This document shows, one piece after another, positions 1 to 6,635 of a stretch of 8,197 nucleotides of DNA. The stretch is from Sphingopyxis sp. (GTDB taxonomy: Bacteria > Pseudomonadota > Alphaproteobacteria > Sphingomonadales > Sphingomonadaceae). The notes under the pieces were generated by a model, which searched no databases, was not told the DNA's origin, and saw nothing but the letters and a program-made list of their open reading frames with translations. The translations under genes were made by a program, and so were the position numbers. Within the stretch, counting starts at the first letter, position 1. Every line of letters starts with the position of its first letter. The DNA lies in the NCBI GenBank assembly GCA_012035435.1, contig JAAUPH010000093.1:1-8197 (forward strand), read 5' to 3'.

Positions 1-42
1 GACGGGGACGACGGGGACGACGGGGACGACGGGGACTACTAA
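1..42 (+). CDS. C-terminal end of an unidentified protein with an acidic Asp-Gly tail (partial)
   Basis: Read from base 1, the frame gives four copies of Asp-Gly-Asp, then Tyr and a TAA stop at 40-42. The DNA is a near-perfect 9-base tandem repeat (gacggggac). The body of the protein lies upstream of the window, so its function cannot be read. Acidic Asp/Gly tails like this occur on secreted or surface proteins, and in sphingomonads a FecR-domain protein can precede a CHASE2 gene. That identity is only a guess from context. The other frames of the repeat are also open but do not end at a stop so neatly. Confidence 0.5.
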   Translation, partial: DGDDGDDGDDGDY

Positions 43-178
43 CCCGTCGTCGGCCGGTTTGCTGTCCGCTATTCTGACTACATCCATTAGCGCCGCGTCA
101 ATATCTGCGTGTTAACCGTCTGAATGATCGGCTGTGCGCTTTGCATAGCGGCCAAACCGAAGGCACGGATAGCGACGC

Positions 179-1303
179 GTGATGGCGACAGGCAGACATG
201 GAACAGGAACGCGGCCCCGTTTGACGTTGCGGCATGCTGCTATGGCGATTGCGTTGTTGCTGGCGGTGCTGCTGTCGGCCATCGACCGCGACGGGGTGAC
301 CGAACGCTGGCTTCAGGACACGCGCGACCTCATCAACAGCAAGCCTGCGAGCGGCGACATCCACATCGTCGAAATCGACGCCAAGTCGCTGGCAAAGCTT
401 AACCGCTGGCCCTGGCCGCGCCGCCACCATGCCAAACTCATCGACCGCCTCGCCGCAGCAGGCGCCGAGCAGATTGTGTTCGACGTCGATTTTTCGTCAC
501 AGTCTGCCGATGCGGAGGATCGCGCGCTCGCTGCGGCCATTGCCCGCGCCCCTGGAAAAGTTGTGCTTCCAACCTTTCGCCAACCCGCCACCAATGGCGA
601 CAGCGCGGTCGAGGTTGAAAATCTTCCCCTCGCCATGCTGCGCGAACATGCGTTTCTGGGGTCGGTCAACGTCCGTGCCGACCGCGGCGGCCAGATCAAC
701 AATTATCCCTATGGCAGCATAACCGCCGCGACACCCCGCCCGTCGATCGGCGCGCTGCTGGCCAACACGTCGGGGCCGGTAGACCAGAGCTTCGCGCTCG
801 ATCATTCAATCGACGTTGCGACCATTCCGCGGCACAGCTTTATCGACATCGTCGAGGGGCGTTTTGATCCAAAGGCCATCAAGGGCAAACGGATGCTGGT
901 CGGGGCAACCGCCATCGAGATCGGCGATCGTTATGCCACGGCGCGGTTTAGCGTCGTTCCGGGCGTGGTTATTCAGGCGCTGGCCGCCGAAACCTTGCTC
1001 GCCAATGCGGCGATACCGGATTTTGGCGCATGGCCGCTGCTGATCATCGCCGTCGCAATCGTGCTGTTTGCGCCGCAACTGTTCGGACGCAGAGAGGCGG
1101 CGGGGGGCGCGCTCATCCTGCTCACGGCAATTGCGCTGTTCGCATGTGCTACGCTTGGCGAGCGGCTGGGCATCGCCCACCTCGACCTGGCACCGGCGAT
1201 GCTGTTTCTGATGAGCGCGGCAATTGCCCACCATGTCGTGGTGGTCATCCAGAAACTGTCCACCGCGCGCAATGTTGACCGGGAACTGGCCTGCCCAATC
1301 TGA
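179..1303 (+). CDS. CHASE2 sensor half of a split CHASE2-GGDEF-EAL protein
   Basis: This is the N-terminal half of a membrane-bound cyclic-di-GMP signalling protein. One membrane helix lies at residues 20-35. It is followed by an extracytoplasmic CHASE2 domain at about 45-275, with the typical WPWPR segment (77-81), the IVFDVDFS strand (99-106), LVGATA (240-245) and a VPGVVIQA block (260-267). Three closely spaced helices follow at about 284-301, 308-325 and 336-357, the usual CHASE2 arrangement that places the output domain in the cytoplasm. The frame then stops at 1301-1303, exactly where a GGDEF domain should begin; the next frame continues that domain. Start choice is GTG 179 or ATG 182; neither has a clear ribosome binding site. 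CHASE2 domains are presumed to bind small extracellular ligands; the ligand here is unknown. Confidence 0.85.
   Translation: MMATGRHGTGTRPRLTLRHAAMAIALLLAVLLSAIDRDGVTERWLQDTRDLINSKPASGDIHIVEIDAKSLAKLNRWPWPRRHHAKLIDRLAAAGAEQIVFDVDFSSQSADAEDRALAAAIARAPGKVVLPTFRQPATNGDSAVEVENLPLAMLREHAFLGSVNVRADRGGQINNYPYGSITAATPRPSIGALLANTSGPVDQSFALDHSIDVATIPRHSFIDIVEGRFDPKAIKGKRMLVGATAIEIGDRYATARFSVVPGVVIQALAAETLLANAAIPDFGAWPLLIIAVAIVLFAPQLFGRREAAGGALILLTAIALFACATLGERLGIAHLDLAPAMLFLMSAAIAHHVVVVIQKLSTARNVDRELACPI
1277..1291 (+). other. Probable frameshift site joining the CHASE2 and GGDEF-EAL frames
   Basis: The CHASE2 frame reads Asp-Arg-Glu at 1277-1285 and then diverges to a stop at 1301. The next frame reads Thr-Gly-Leu-Pro-Asn from 1285. 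Adding one A to the AA at 1284-1285 gives DRETGLPN, which aligns residue for residue with the GGDEF-entry consensus DPLTGLPN. No classical slippery heptamer is visible here, so a mutation or sequencing error is more likely than programmed frameshifting. Confidence 0.8.
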
Positions 1304-1389
1304 CCGCCTGGCGTGCGCAGGCAAGTAAGGCCGGAGCCCCATTTGTTGCAGTTGCCGAAATTTCCAACTTTGGCGCGATCCTCTCGCTG

Positions 1390-2529
1390 TTGGACGAAGC
1401 GGATGCGGTCAAACTCTATCTCGCCGTCGCCCAACGGCTGGAGATTGCCAGCGGAAACGGCCGCCTGTTCCGCATCGGCCGGGAGCATTTTTGCTGGACC
1501 ATGGACGATCAGGCGCGGCAGGACATCGAGATGCAGTTGGGCAGCGCAGCGCAGTTGTTCAATGCGCCCCTGCTCGTCAACGGTCGCTCAATCCGCGCGA
1601 CCTTATGCTTTGGGGTGGCGGCAGGCGATATGTCAGATCCCGTCGATACCGCCAACAAAGCGACCCTCGCGGCAAAACGTGCGAACGAAACCGGGCCCCG
1701 TTTGGCGTGGCACGACGATCGCCTTGCGCGGGACGCCGACCAATCGGTCATGATATTGTCCGAATTTGAAGCGGCGCTGGCGTCGGGCCACATTTCCGTC
1801 GTCTATCAACCCAAATACAGCCTTGCCGCGGAGCGGATTGCCGGGGCCGAAGCATTGATCCGCTGGGACCATCCTGAGCGGGGCGCGATCAGTCCAGCGA
1901 TCTTCGTGCCGATCATCGAGCGCGAAAATCTGATGCAATCGCTCACTCTGTTCGTGCTCGACCGCGCACTAACGGATTTGGCGGATTGGAACGGCGGCGG
2001 CGGGAAATTTGGCTGCGCAGTCAATATTTCCGCCTCTTTGCTGAGCGACGCAGGCTTTGCCGATCAGGCCGCCGCACTTGTCCGTCGCAGCGGCATCGAT
2101 CCGGCGCTGCTGACCTTCGAACTCACCGAAACCGCCGTGCTCTCGTCGCTCGAAACAGCGGCCTCCACGCTAGACCGGTTCAAGCAATTGGGTGTTAAAC
2201 TGTCGATCGACGATTATGGCACCGGTCAGTCAACGCTAAGCTATCTTAAAAGCTTTGCGGCGGACGAGATCAAGATCGACCAGAGCTTTGTGCGGCTGGT
2301 CGCGAGCGACAATGCCAACCGCATCATGGTGCGCTCGACTATCGAAATGGCTCACGCGCTTGGGATCAGCGTCGTCGCCGAAGGTGTCGAAGACGCCGAC
2401 GCCATGAAGGTGCTGCGCGACCTTGGCTGTGACACGGTCCAGGGCTGGCATATCGGCAAAGCAATGGTGGCGGATGCGTTTTCCCGATTGGTTGGACCAG
2501 AAGTCGGCAAAGCCGCGCGCGCAGCCTAA
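1390..2529 (+). CDS. Degenerate GGDEF plus active-looking EAL phosphodiesterase half of the split gene
   Basis: This is the output half of the preceding CHASE2 gene. It is predicted to hydrolyse cyclic-di-GMP to pGpG in the cytoplasm. The open frame extends upstream to 1279 and reads TGLPNLTAW at 1285-1311, the standard entry to a GGDEF domain. Numbering from TTG 1390, the GGDEF signature is replaced by GREHF (30-34), so cyclase activity is unlikely. The EAL domain (about 125-365) keeps every catalytic residue: E154 of EAL, N212, E244, E247, D274-D275 in a DDYGTG loop, K295, E331 and Q351. The spacing matches well-studied active EAL enzymes. The frame has no credible start: TTG 1390 and ATG 1501 both fall inside the GGDEF domain. 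It is therefore best read as the continuation of the CHASE2 frame after a one-base deletion near 1284. The restored protein would be about 783 residues. Confidence 0.9.
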   Translation: MDEADAVKLYLAVAQRLEIASGNGRLFRIGREHFCWTMDDQARQDIEMQLGSAAQLFNAPLLVNGRSIRATLCFGVAAGDMSDPVDTANKATLAAKRANETGPRLAWHDDRLARDADQSVMILSEFEAALASGHISVVYQPKYSLAAERIAGAEALIRWDHPERGAISPAIFVPIIERENLMQSLTLFVLDRALTDLADWNGGGGKFGCAVNISASLLSDAGFADQAAALVRRSGIDPALLTFELTETAVLSSLETAASTLDRFKQLGVKLSIDDYGTGQSTLSYLKSFAADEIKIDQSFVRLVASDNANRIMVRSTIEMAHALGISVVAEGVEDADAMKVLRDLGCDTVQGWHIGKAMVADAFSRLVGPEVGKAARAA

Positions 2530-2553
2530 ACCCCCACCGCCTTGAAAACGTCT

Positions 2554-2585
2554 CCCGGCCGCCCATATGATCGAAATTGGCCGGG
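2554..2585 (+). terminator. Inverted repeat after the EAL gene; possible terminator or leader stem
   Basis: CCCGGCC at 2554-2560 pairs perfectly with GGCCGGG at 2579-2585 across an 18-base loop. It lies 24 bases past the EAL stop. No T-run follows, so a role as an intrinsic terminator is uncertain. Its 3' arm can also pair further downstream, as described for the terC leader. Confidence 0.35.
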
Positions 2586-2656
2586 CCCCTCTGGCGCATG
2601 TCACAATATGCGCGATGTCGGCACGTATGTCTCTGTTTGACGAAAGGGCCCGACAT
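2582..2656 (+). promoter_or_regulatory. Structured leader of the TerC gene with alternative pairings over its ribosome binding site
   Basis: Three pairings are visible. GCGCATGT (2594-2601) pairs with ATATGCGC (2606-2613) around a CACA loop, with one G-U. ATGTCGG (2615-2621) pairs perfectly with CCGACAT (2650-2656), which includes the first two bases of the start codon. CGGGCCC (2582-2588) pairs perfectly with GGGCCCG (2646-2652), covering the G's of the probable Shine-Dalgarno AAAGGG (2643-2648). The second and third share bases 2650-2652 and cannot both form. The third also competes with the 2554/2585 stem. No match to the yybP-ykoY manganese riboswitch, which precedes alx in E. coli, was recognised. 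A regulatory role is inference from pairing alone. Confidence 0.4.
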
Positions 2657-3647
2657 GGAAACATTTCTATTGGCAGATTTTCTGGGCAAGCCCGCGTGGA
2701 TGTGGCTGTCCTTCATTTCGATCGTGATTGTCCTGCTCGCCTTTGATCTTGGGGTGCTTCACCGCAAAGCCAGGGAGATTGAGGTTGGCGAAAGCCTGAT
2801 CCTTTCTGCCGTTTACATAAGCCTCGGCCTCGCCTTCGGTGCCTGGGTCTGGTGGTATCTCGGCCCCAAAAGCGGCATGGAATATATGACCGGCTTTGCG
2901 GTCGAAAAGGTGCTGGCGATGGACAATGTCTTCGTCATCGCGATGATCTTCACCTATTTCGCAATCCCGCGGTTGTACCAGCACCGCGTGCTGTTCTGGG
3001 GCATTTTGGGCGTCATAGTGCTGCGCGCGATCATGATCGGGATCGGCGCACCGATTGTCGAAAATTTCTCGTGGGTGCTGTACATCTTCGCAGTTTTCCT
3101 GATCCTCACCGGGGTCAAGATGCTGGTTGTCGGCGACAAACCGATGGACATCGCACAGAACCCGGTGCTGAAATGGATGAAGCGGCGCTATAATGTGACC
3201 GAAGAGCTGCATGGCGAGAAATTCTTTGTCCAGCTCCCCGATCCCAAGACGGGCAAGCTAGCGCGGTTTATGACGCCGCTGTTCCTCGCGCTGATCCTGA
3301 TCGAGATCGCTGACGTGATTTTTGCGGTGGATTCGGTGCCCGCGATCTTCCTGATCACGACCGATCCGTTCATCGTTTACACGTCGAACATCTTTGCAAT
3401 CCTGGGCCTGCGCGCACTCTATTTCGCGCTGGCGGCGATGGTGCAGCGGTTCAAATATTTGAAATATGCGCTGTCGATCCTGCTAATCTTCATCGGATCG
3501 AAGATCTTCATTGCCTGGACCATGGGGTGGGAGAAATTCCCGACCGCCTGGGGCTTGGGGATCACCGTTGCCATCCTTGCCAGCGGCATCCTCTTTTCGC
3601 TGTGGAAGACGCGCGGCGATGCCGAAGGCAAGACCATCGCTGCATAA
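2655..3647 (+). CDS. TerC/Alx-family integral membrane protein
   Basis: This is a 330-residue polytopic inner-membrane protein of the TerC family (PF03741), close in size to E. coli Alx. It has about eight or nine hydrophobic segments. The family hallmarks are present: an acidic membrane motif EKVLAMDNVFV at 84-94, the matching motif EIADVIFAVDSVPA at 217-230, and SNIFAILGLRALYF at 244-257. A soluble loop at about 165-205 separates the two halves, consistent with an inverted repeat topology. Family members are linked to Mn2+ export (Alx, YkoY, YceF/MeeF) or to tellurite resistance in ter clusters. No other ter genes are nearby, so metal export is the better guess. ATG 2655 was chosen because AAAGGG at 2643-2648 precedes it by 6 bases and the membrane protein begins there. 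The open frame runs upstream, but those residues are not family-like. The gene appears to be its own transcription unit between hairpins. Confidence 0.94.
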   Translation: METFLLADFLGKPAWMWLSFISIVIVLLAFDLGVLHRKAREIEVGESLILSAVYISLGLAFGAWVWWYLGPKSGMEYMTGFAVEKVLAMDNVFVIAMIFTYFAIPRLYQHRVLFWGILGVIVLRAIMIGIGAPIVENFSWVLYIFAVFLILTGVKMLVVGDKPMDIAQNPVLKWMKRRYNVTEELHGEKFFVQLPDPKTGKLARFMTPLFLALILIEIADVIFAVDSVPAIFLITTDPFIVYTSNIFAILGLRALYFALAAMVQRFKYLKYALSILLIFIGSKIFIAWTMGWEKFPTAWGLGITVAILASGILFSLWKTRGDAEGKTIAA

Positions 3648-3656
3648 TCCCAGGGT

Positions 3657-3685
3657 CGGACCGGATGCTCGGTGCATCCGGTCCG
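3657..3685 (+). terminator. Strong hairpin after the TerC gene, probable transcription terminator
   Basis: CGGACCGGATGC at 3657-3668 is followed by a five-base loop (TCGGT) and its perfect complement at 3674-3685, a 12-bp stem. It begins 9 bases after the TAA stop. The stem is not followed by a T-run, as is common for hairpin terminators in GC-rich alphaproteobacteria. Being nearly symmetrical, it could act in either direction. Confidence 0.6.
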
Positions 3686-3742
3686 GTCACCCAACTGGCC
3701 CGCAGGGCGGAACGGAGGCAGCGATCTGGCGTTAACCCCTTT

Positions 3743-3761
3743 ATCCCGACCATTTCGGGAT
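3743..3761 (+). promoter_or_regulatory. Short perfect inverted repeat upstream of the small membrane protein
   Basis: ATCCCGA (3743-3749) and TCGGGAT (3755-3761) flank a five-base CCATT loop. The repeat lies about 30 bases before the start of the small membrane protein gene. It could be an operator, a 5' untranslated hairpin or a second terminator; nothing in the sequence decides between these. Confidence 0.25.
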
Positions 3762-3791
3762 GATGTCCGCAGAGACGGGAGGGGAAAGAAC

Positions 3792-3941
3792 ATGAATGCC
3801 GATACCGACAAGGAAATCGACGTCACCACGACAGAGGCTCGCTCAGGCGTTACCGGCCATGGAGTGCGCTATGTGCTTGCCATCGGATTAATATTGGCGG
3901 TCGCCGCAATGGCAGTGGCGTTGATGGTCTACGCCGGATAA
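3792..3941 (+). CDS. Small single-helix membrane protein, 49 residues, unknown function
   Basis: The start is ATG 3792, with a strong Shine-Dalgarno GGAGG at 3778-3782, nine bases upstream. This is better than that of most genes in the window and is the main reason to believe the gene is real. Residues 1-26 are polar and acidic (MNADTDKEID at the start), then a GVTGHGVRYVL segment leads into one hydrophobic helix at about 27-47, ending in Tyr-Ala-Gly. A short polar N-terminus, a conserved-looking GVRYVL entry and one helix fit small alphaproteobacterial inner-membrane proteins of unknown role. The positive-inside rule is ambiguous. It sits between a terminator-like hairpin and the GFA gene, which starts 32 bases later, so it may lead that transcript. 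No function is assigned. Confidence 0.65.
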   Translation: MNADTDKEIDVTTTEARSGVTGHGVRYVLAIGLILAVAAMAVALMVYAG

Positions 3942-3973
3942 ACAGTCTCCTCACGCTATGCGAGAGGGGCTGG

Positions 3974-4471
3974 ATGATGAGCATGCGGGAGCGATTGGAC
4001 GTCGCGGCGTCAGGCGGATGCCAGTGCGGAGCGGTGCGCTATCATGTCAGTGCCGTGCTCGACACGTCGCACATCTGCCATTGCCGCATGTGTCAAAAGG
4101 CGACGGGTAACTTCTTTGCCGCGCTGATCGGTGTGCCCCGCGACGCCATCGTCTGGACGCGCGGCCAGCCTGCGGAGTTCGCGAGCTCTGATGCGGTCGG
4201 ACGCGGCTTTTGCGCCCGCTGCGGTACGCCGCTCTATTATTCCTACCACGCCAGCACGCACACCAATTTAACGACCGGATCCTTCGACGATCCTGCACTA
4301 TTCCCGCCCAAGGTTCAGTTTGGCCACGAAGGCGAACTCCCCTGCTTCGCCGCCCTTGCCGCGCTGCCATCGGAAGGCACGACCGAGCAAACGATGAGCG
4401 ATCATGTTGGCGCCATCCGCGCCTCCAACCATCAACACCCTGATCATGACACGGAAAGCTGGCCCGCATGA
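3974..4471 (+). CDS. GFA/CENP-V-fold family zinc protein
   Basis: This is a 165-residue protein of the GFA family (PF04828, Mss4-like beta-tent fold). The zinc ligands are complete: C16 and C18 in [11 protein letters not shown]35, C37 and C40 in CHCRMCQK, and C80 and C83 in [11 protein letters not shown]. These seven cysteines form the usual two-zinc pattern. The founding member was reported to accelerate the formation of S-hydroxymethylglutathione from formaldehyde and glutathione. That role is disputed, and most paralogues have no proven substrate. GAGAGGGG at 3962-3969 serves as the ribosome binding site. ATG 3974 and ATG 3977 are both possible, and the second has the better spacing. The stop overlaps the purT start in an ATGA (4468-4471), so the two are very probably translated from one mRNA. 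The C-terminal tail (about 145-165) is polar and not part of the fold. Confidence 0.93.
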   Translation: MMSMRERLDVAASGGCQCGAVRYHVSAVLDTSHICHCRMCQKATGNFFAALIGVPRDAIVWTRGQPAEFASSDAVGRGFCARCGTPLYYSYHASTHTNLTTGSFDDPALFPPKVQFGHEGELPCFAALAALPSEGTTEQTMSDHVGAIRASNHQHPDHDTESWPA

Positions 4472-5649
4472 CCCCCACCGCCAAGATATTGCTGCTCGGA
4501 TCGGGGGAATTGGGCCGCGAATTTGCGATTTCGGCGAAGCGGCTTGGCTGCCATATTATCGCTTGTGACAGCTATGCTGCCGCCCCCGCAATGCAGGTGG
4601 CGGACGACGCCGAAGTCTTTTCCATGCTCGATGGCGATGCGCTGCGCGCGGTGATCGCCAAACACCGCCCCGATCATATCGTGCCCGAGGTAGAGGCGAT
4701 CCGCACCGAAATACTGGCCGAGGTTGAGGCCGAGGGTTTCCACGTCGTCCCCAGCGCCCGCGCGGCGCAGCTGACGATGAACCGCGACGCGATCCGCGAT
4801 CTGGCGGCGGGCGAGCTTGGCCTCACCACCTCGCGCTTCGAATATGCGACCAGCCGCGACGCGCTGAACGCCGCCGCCGCACGCATCGGATTCCCCTTGG
4901 TCGTCAAACCCGTCATGTCGTCGTCCGGCAAGGGACAGAGCATGGTGCGCGATGCCGACGGCGTCGATGTGGCGTGGGACTATGCCGCCGCTGGAATGCG
5001 CGGCGACCGGCTGCGCGTCATTGCCGAGGCCTTCGTCGATTTCGACTATGAGATTACGTTGCTGACGGTGCGGCACAAGGACGGCGTGACGTTTTGCCCG
5101 CCAATTGGCCATCGCCAGGAACGCGGCGATTACCGCGAAAGCTGGCAACCCGCCGCGATGTCGAACGCCGCGCTCGCCAGCGCGCAGGAAATGGCGACCA
5201 AGGTCGTCGATGCGCTGGGCGGGCATGGCATTTTCGGGGTCGAGTTTTTCGTGAAGGGCGACGCGGTCATCTTCTCCGAACTCAGCCCCCGCCCGCACGA
5301 CACGGGCATGGTGACCTTGGTGTCGCAGACGCTCAGCGAGTTTGACCTCCACGCCCGCGCCATATTGGGCCTGCCCATCCCCGACGTGGCGGTGCCGCAT
5401 GCCAGCGCGAGCGCGGTCATCCTGGCCGACCGCGATGCCGATAGCTTTGTCGTCGCCGGACTGGCCGAAGCCATGGCATCAACCGACACGCCAACGCATA
5501 TCGACGTGCGGATTTTCGGCAAACCCGTGACCCGTCCCTATCGCCGCATGGGCGTCGCGCTGGCCCGGGTCGAGGGCGGCACGGTCGAAGCCGCCTGCGC
5601 CGCCGCCGTCGCTGCTGCCGCGAAAGTCCATATCAGGGTCAGGACCTAG
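4468..5649 (+). CDS. purT: Formate-dependent phosphoribosylglycinamide formyltransferase (GAR transformylase 2)
   Basis: PurT converts GAR, formate and ATP to formyl-GAR, ADP and phosphate in the third step of de novo purine synthesis. It replaces the folate-dependent PurN reaction. The product has 393 residues, almost the same as E. coli PurT. The N-terminal nucleotide-fold motif is [12 protein letters not shown] (8-19), followed by a [15 protein letters not shown] block, MLDGDAL and IVPEVEAI. The ATP-grasp domain has [19 protein letters not shown] with the P-loop at about 151-157, then [26 protein letters not shown] and [14 protein letters not shown], which carries the metal- and ATP-binding acidic residues. 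The C-terminal domain ends with RIFGKP and RRMGVALA. Every conserved block seen in the E. coli protein is present, so it should be active. The start is fixed by the ATGA overlap with the GFA gene. Confidence 0.97.
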   Translation: MTPTAKILLLGSGELGREFAISAKRLGCHIIACDSYAAAPAMQVADDAEVFSMLDGDALRAVIAKHRPDHIVPEVEAIRTEILAEVEAEGFHVVPSARAAQLTMNRDAIRDLAAGELGLTTSRFEYATSRDALNAAAARIGFPLVVKPVMSSSGKGQSMVRDADGVDVAWDYAAAGMRGDRLRVIAEAFVDFDYEITLLTVRHKDGVTFCPPIGHRQERGDYRESWQPAAMSNAALASAQEMATKVVDALGGHGIFGVEFFVKGDAVIFSELSPRPHDTGMVTLVSQTLSEFDLHARAILGLPIPDVAVPHASASAVILADRDADSFVVAGLAEAMASTDTPTHIDVRIFGKPVTRPYRRMGVALARVEGGTVEAACAAAVAAAAKVHIRVRT

Positions 5650-5711
5650 TTACGGTTAGACCGCGCCAGAGCGGTGCTCACGCACGATGGCAGGATGACA
5701 ATGTGATGGCA

Positions 5712-5726
5712 GCGGCGTTGCGCCGC
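5712..5726 (+). terminator. Small GC hairpin between purT and mlaA
   Basis: GCGGCG (5712-5717) and CGCCGC (5721-5726) form a perfect 6-bp stem around TTG in the purT-mlaA gap. No T-run follows. A weaker 5-bp repeat (ACCGC 5660-5664, GCGGT 5671-5675) lies just after the purT stop. Either could end the purT transcript, but the evidence is thin. Confidence 0.25.
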
Positions 5727-5765
5727 GTACCCGGCCCATGCTCTATTGCATCAAAAGGCCAATCT

Positions 5766-6635
5766 ATGCAGATGTTCATCCTCCCCCTGTCGCTACTCGC
5801 GGTCGAACCTGCGGTGACCAGCACCACGCCCGCTGCGCCAGTCGCGTCCGAACAGACCGTTCCACCCGCCGAAACAACCGCGCCGCCGGCCGATCCAACG
5901 CAAGACATTGTCGTCACGGCCGAGACGGCACCGCCGCCGGGTGATCCGCTCAAAGCCTTTAATGCTGACAGTTTCGAACTCATTCAGCAGGCCGACGAGG
6001 CGCTGGTGGCGCCCGCCGCGCGCGCCTATGAAAAGACCCTGCCCAAACCGGCGCGCGCCGGGCTGCGCAATTTTTTTCAAAATCTGCGCGAGCCTATTGG
6101 CGCGCTCAACTATCTGCTTCAGCTCAAGGTTGGCCGCGCGTTCGAAACGCTGGGGCGCTTTACGCTGAACTCGACCGTTGGCCTTGCCGGTTTCATCGAT
6201 GTCGCGAAGGAAAAGCCCTTCAACTCACCGCGGCGGCCCAATGGCTTTGCCAATACGCTCGGCTTTTATGGGGTGAAGCCTGGGGCCTATTTCTACCTTC
6301 CGCTGATCGGGTCGACCACAGTGCGCGATCTGGTTGGCGGCACGGTCGACGGGCTGCTTTATCCGATGGCGATCGGCAAACCTTTCACCCAGCTCGAATT
6401 CACCATCCCCGGCGGCACGCTCAGCGCGCTCGACTATCGGATCGAAAATGACGAAAAACTGCGCAGCGTGAACGAGGATAGCGCCGACCCCTATACCGTG
6501 ACCCGCGAGCAATATCTGGCCCGGCGACAGGCAGAGATTGATGCGCTGCGCGGCAAACTGGCGGTGGTTGCACCGCCGCAGGAACCGGTTAAACCGATGC
6601 CAACCGATGTTCCAGATCCTGCACCTCAGCCCTGA
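5766..6635 (+). CDS. mlaA: MlaA/VacJ family protein of outer-membrane phospholipid transport
   Basis: MlaA sits at the outer membrane and removes mislocalised phospholipids from the outer leaflet, handing them to the Mla retrograde pathway. The family core runs from about residue 59 to 250: DPLKAFN (60-66), LPKPARAGLRNFFQNLREP (92-110), GRAFETLGRFTLNSTVGL (123-140), FANTLGFYGV (161-170) and YFYLPLIGSTTVRDLVGG (175-192). The N-terminus has a short hydrophobic stretch (about 3-13) but no lipobox cysteine. An Ala/Pro/Thr-rich linker (about 16-58) follows, and the tail is proline-rich. ATG 5766 was chosen because AAAAGG (5753-5758) lies seven bases upstream and the hydrophobic signal begins there. 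GTG 5703 or ATG 5706 would add a non-signal-like leader. The 289-residue product overlaps the next gene by 29 bases. No other mla genes are in the window. Confidence 0.92.
   Translation: MQMFILPLSLLAVEPAVTSTTPAAPVASEQTVPPAETTAPPADPTQDIVVTAETAPPPGDPLKAFNADSFELIQQADEALVAPAARAYEKTLPKPARAGLRNFFQNLREPIGALNYLLQLKVGRAFETLGRFTLNSTVGLAGFIDVAKEKPFNSPRRPNGFANTLGFYGVKPGAYFYLPLIGSTTVRDLVGGTVDGLLYPMAIGKPFTQLEFTIPGGTLSALDYRIENDEKLRSVNEDSADPYTVTREQYLARRQAEIDALRGKLAVVAPPQEPVKPMPTDVPDPAPQP

Noticed and set aside
1..36. CRISPR-like or other structured repeat array
   Set aside because: The 9-base unit has no spacers and reads as a clean coding repeat ending at a stop.
1277..1291. Programmed -1 ribosomal frameshift
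   Set aside because: The direction would fit, but there is no slippery heptamer in the right phase, and one missing base explains the data more simply.
2530..2654. yybP-ykoY manganese riboswitch before terC
   Set aside because: The characteristic GGGGAGTA-like segments of that RNA were not found; the stems seen are of a different layout.
4444..5400. Long open frame on the - strand opposite purT
   Set aside because: It is a shadow of purT, which matches its family along the whole length.
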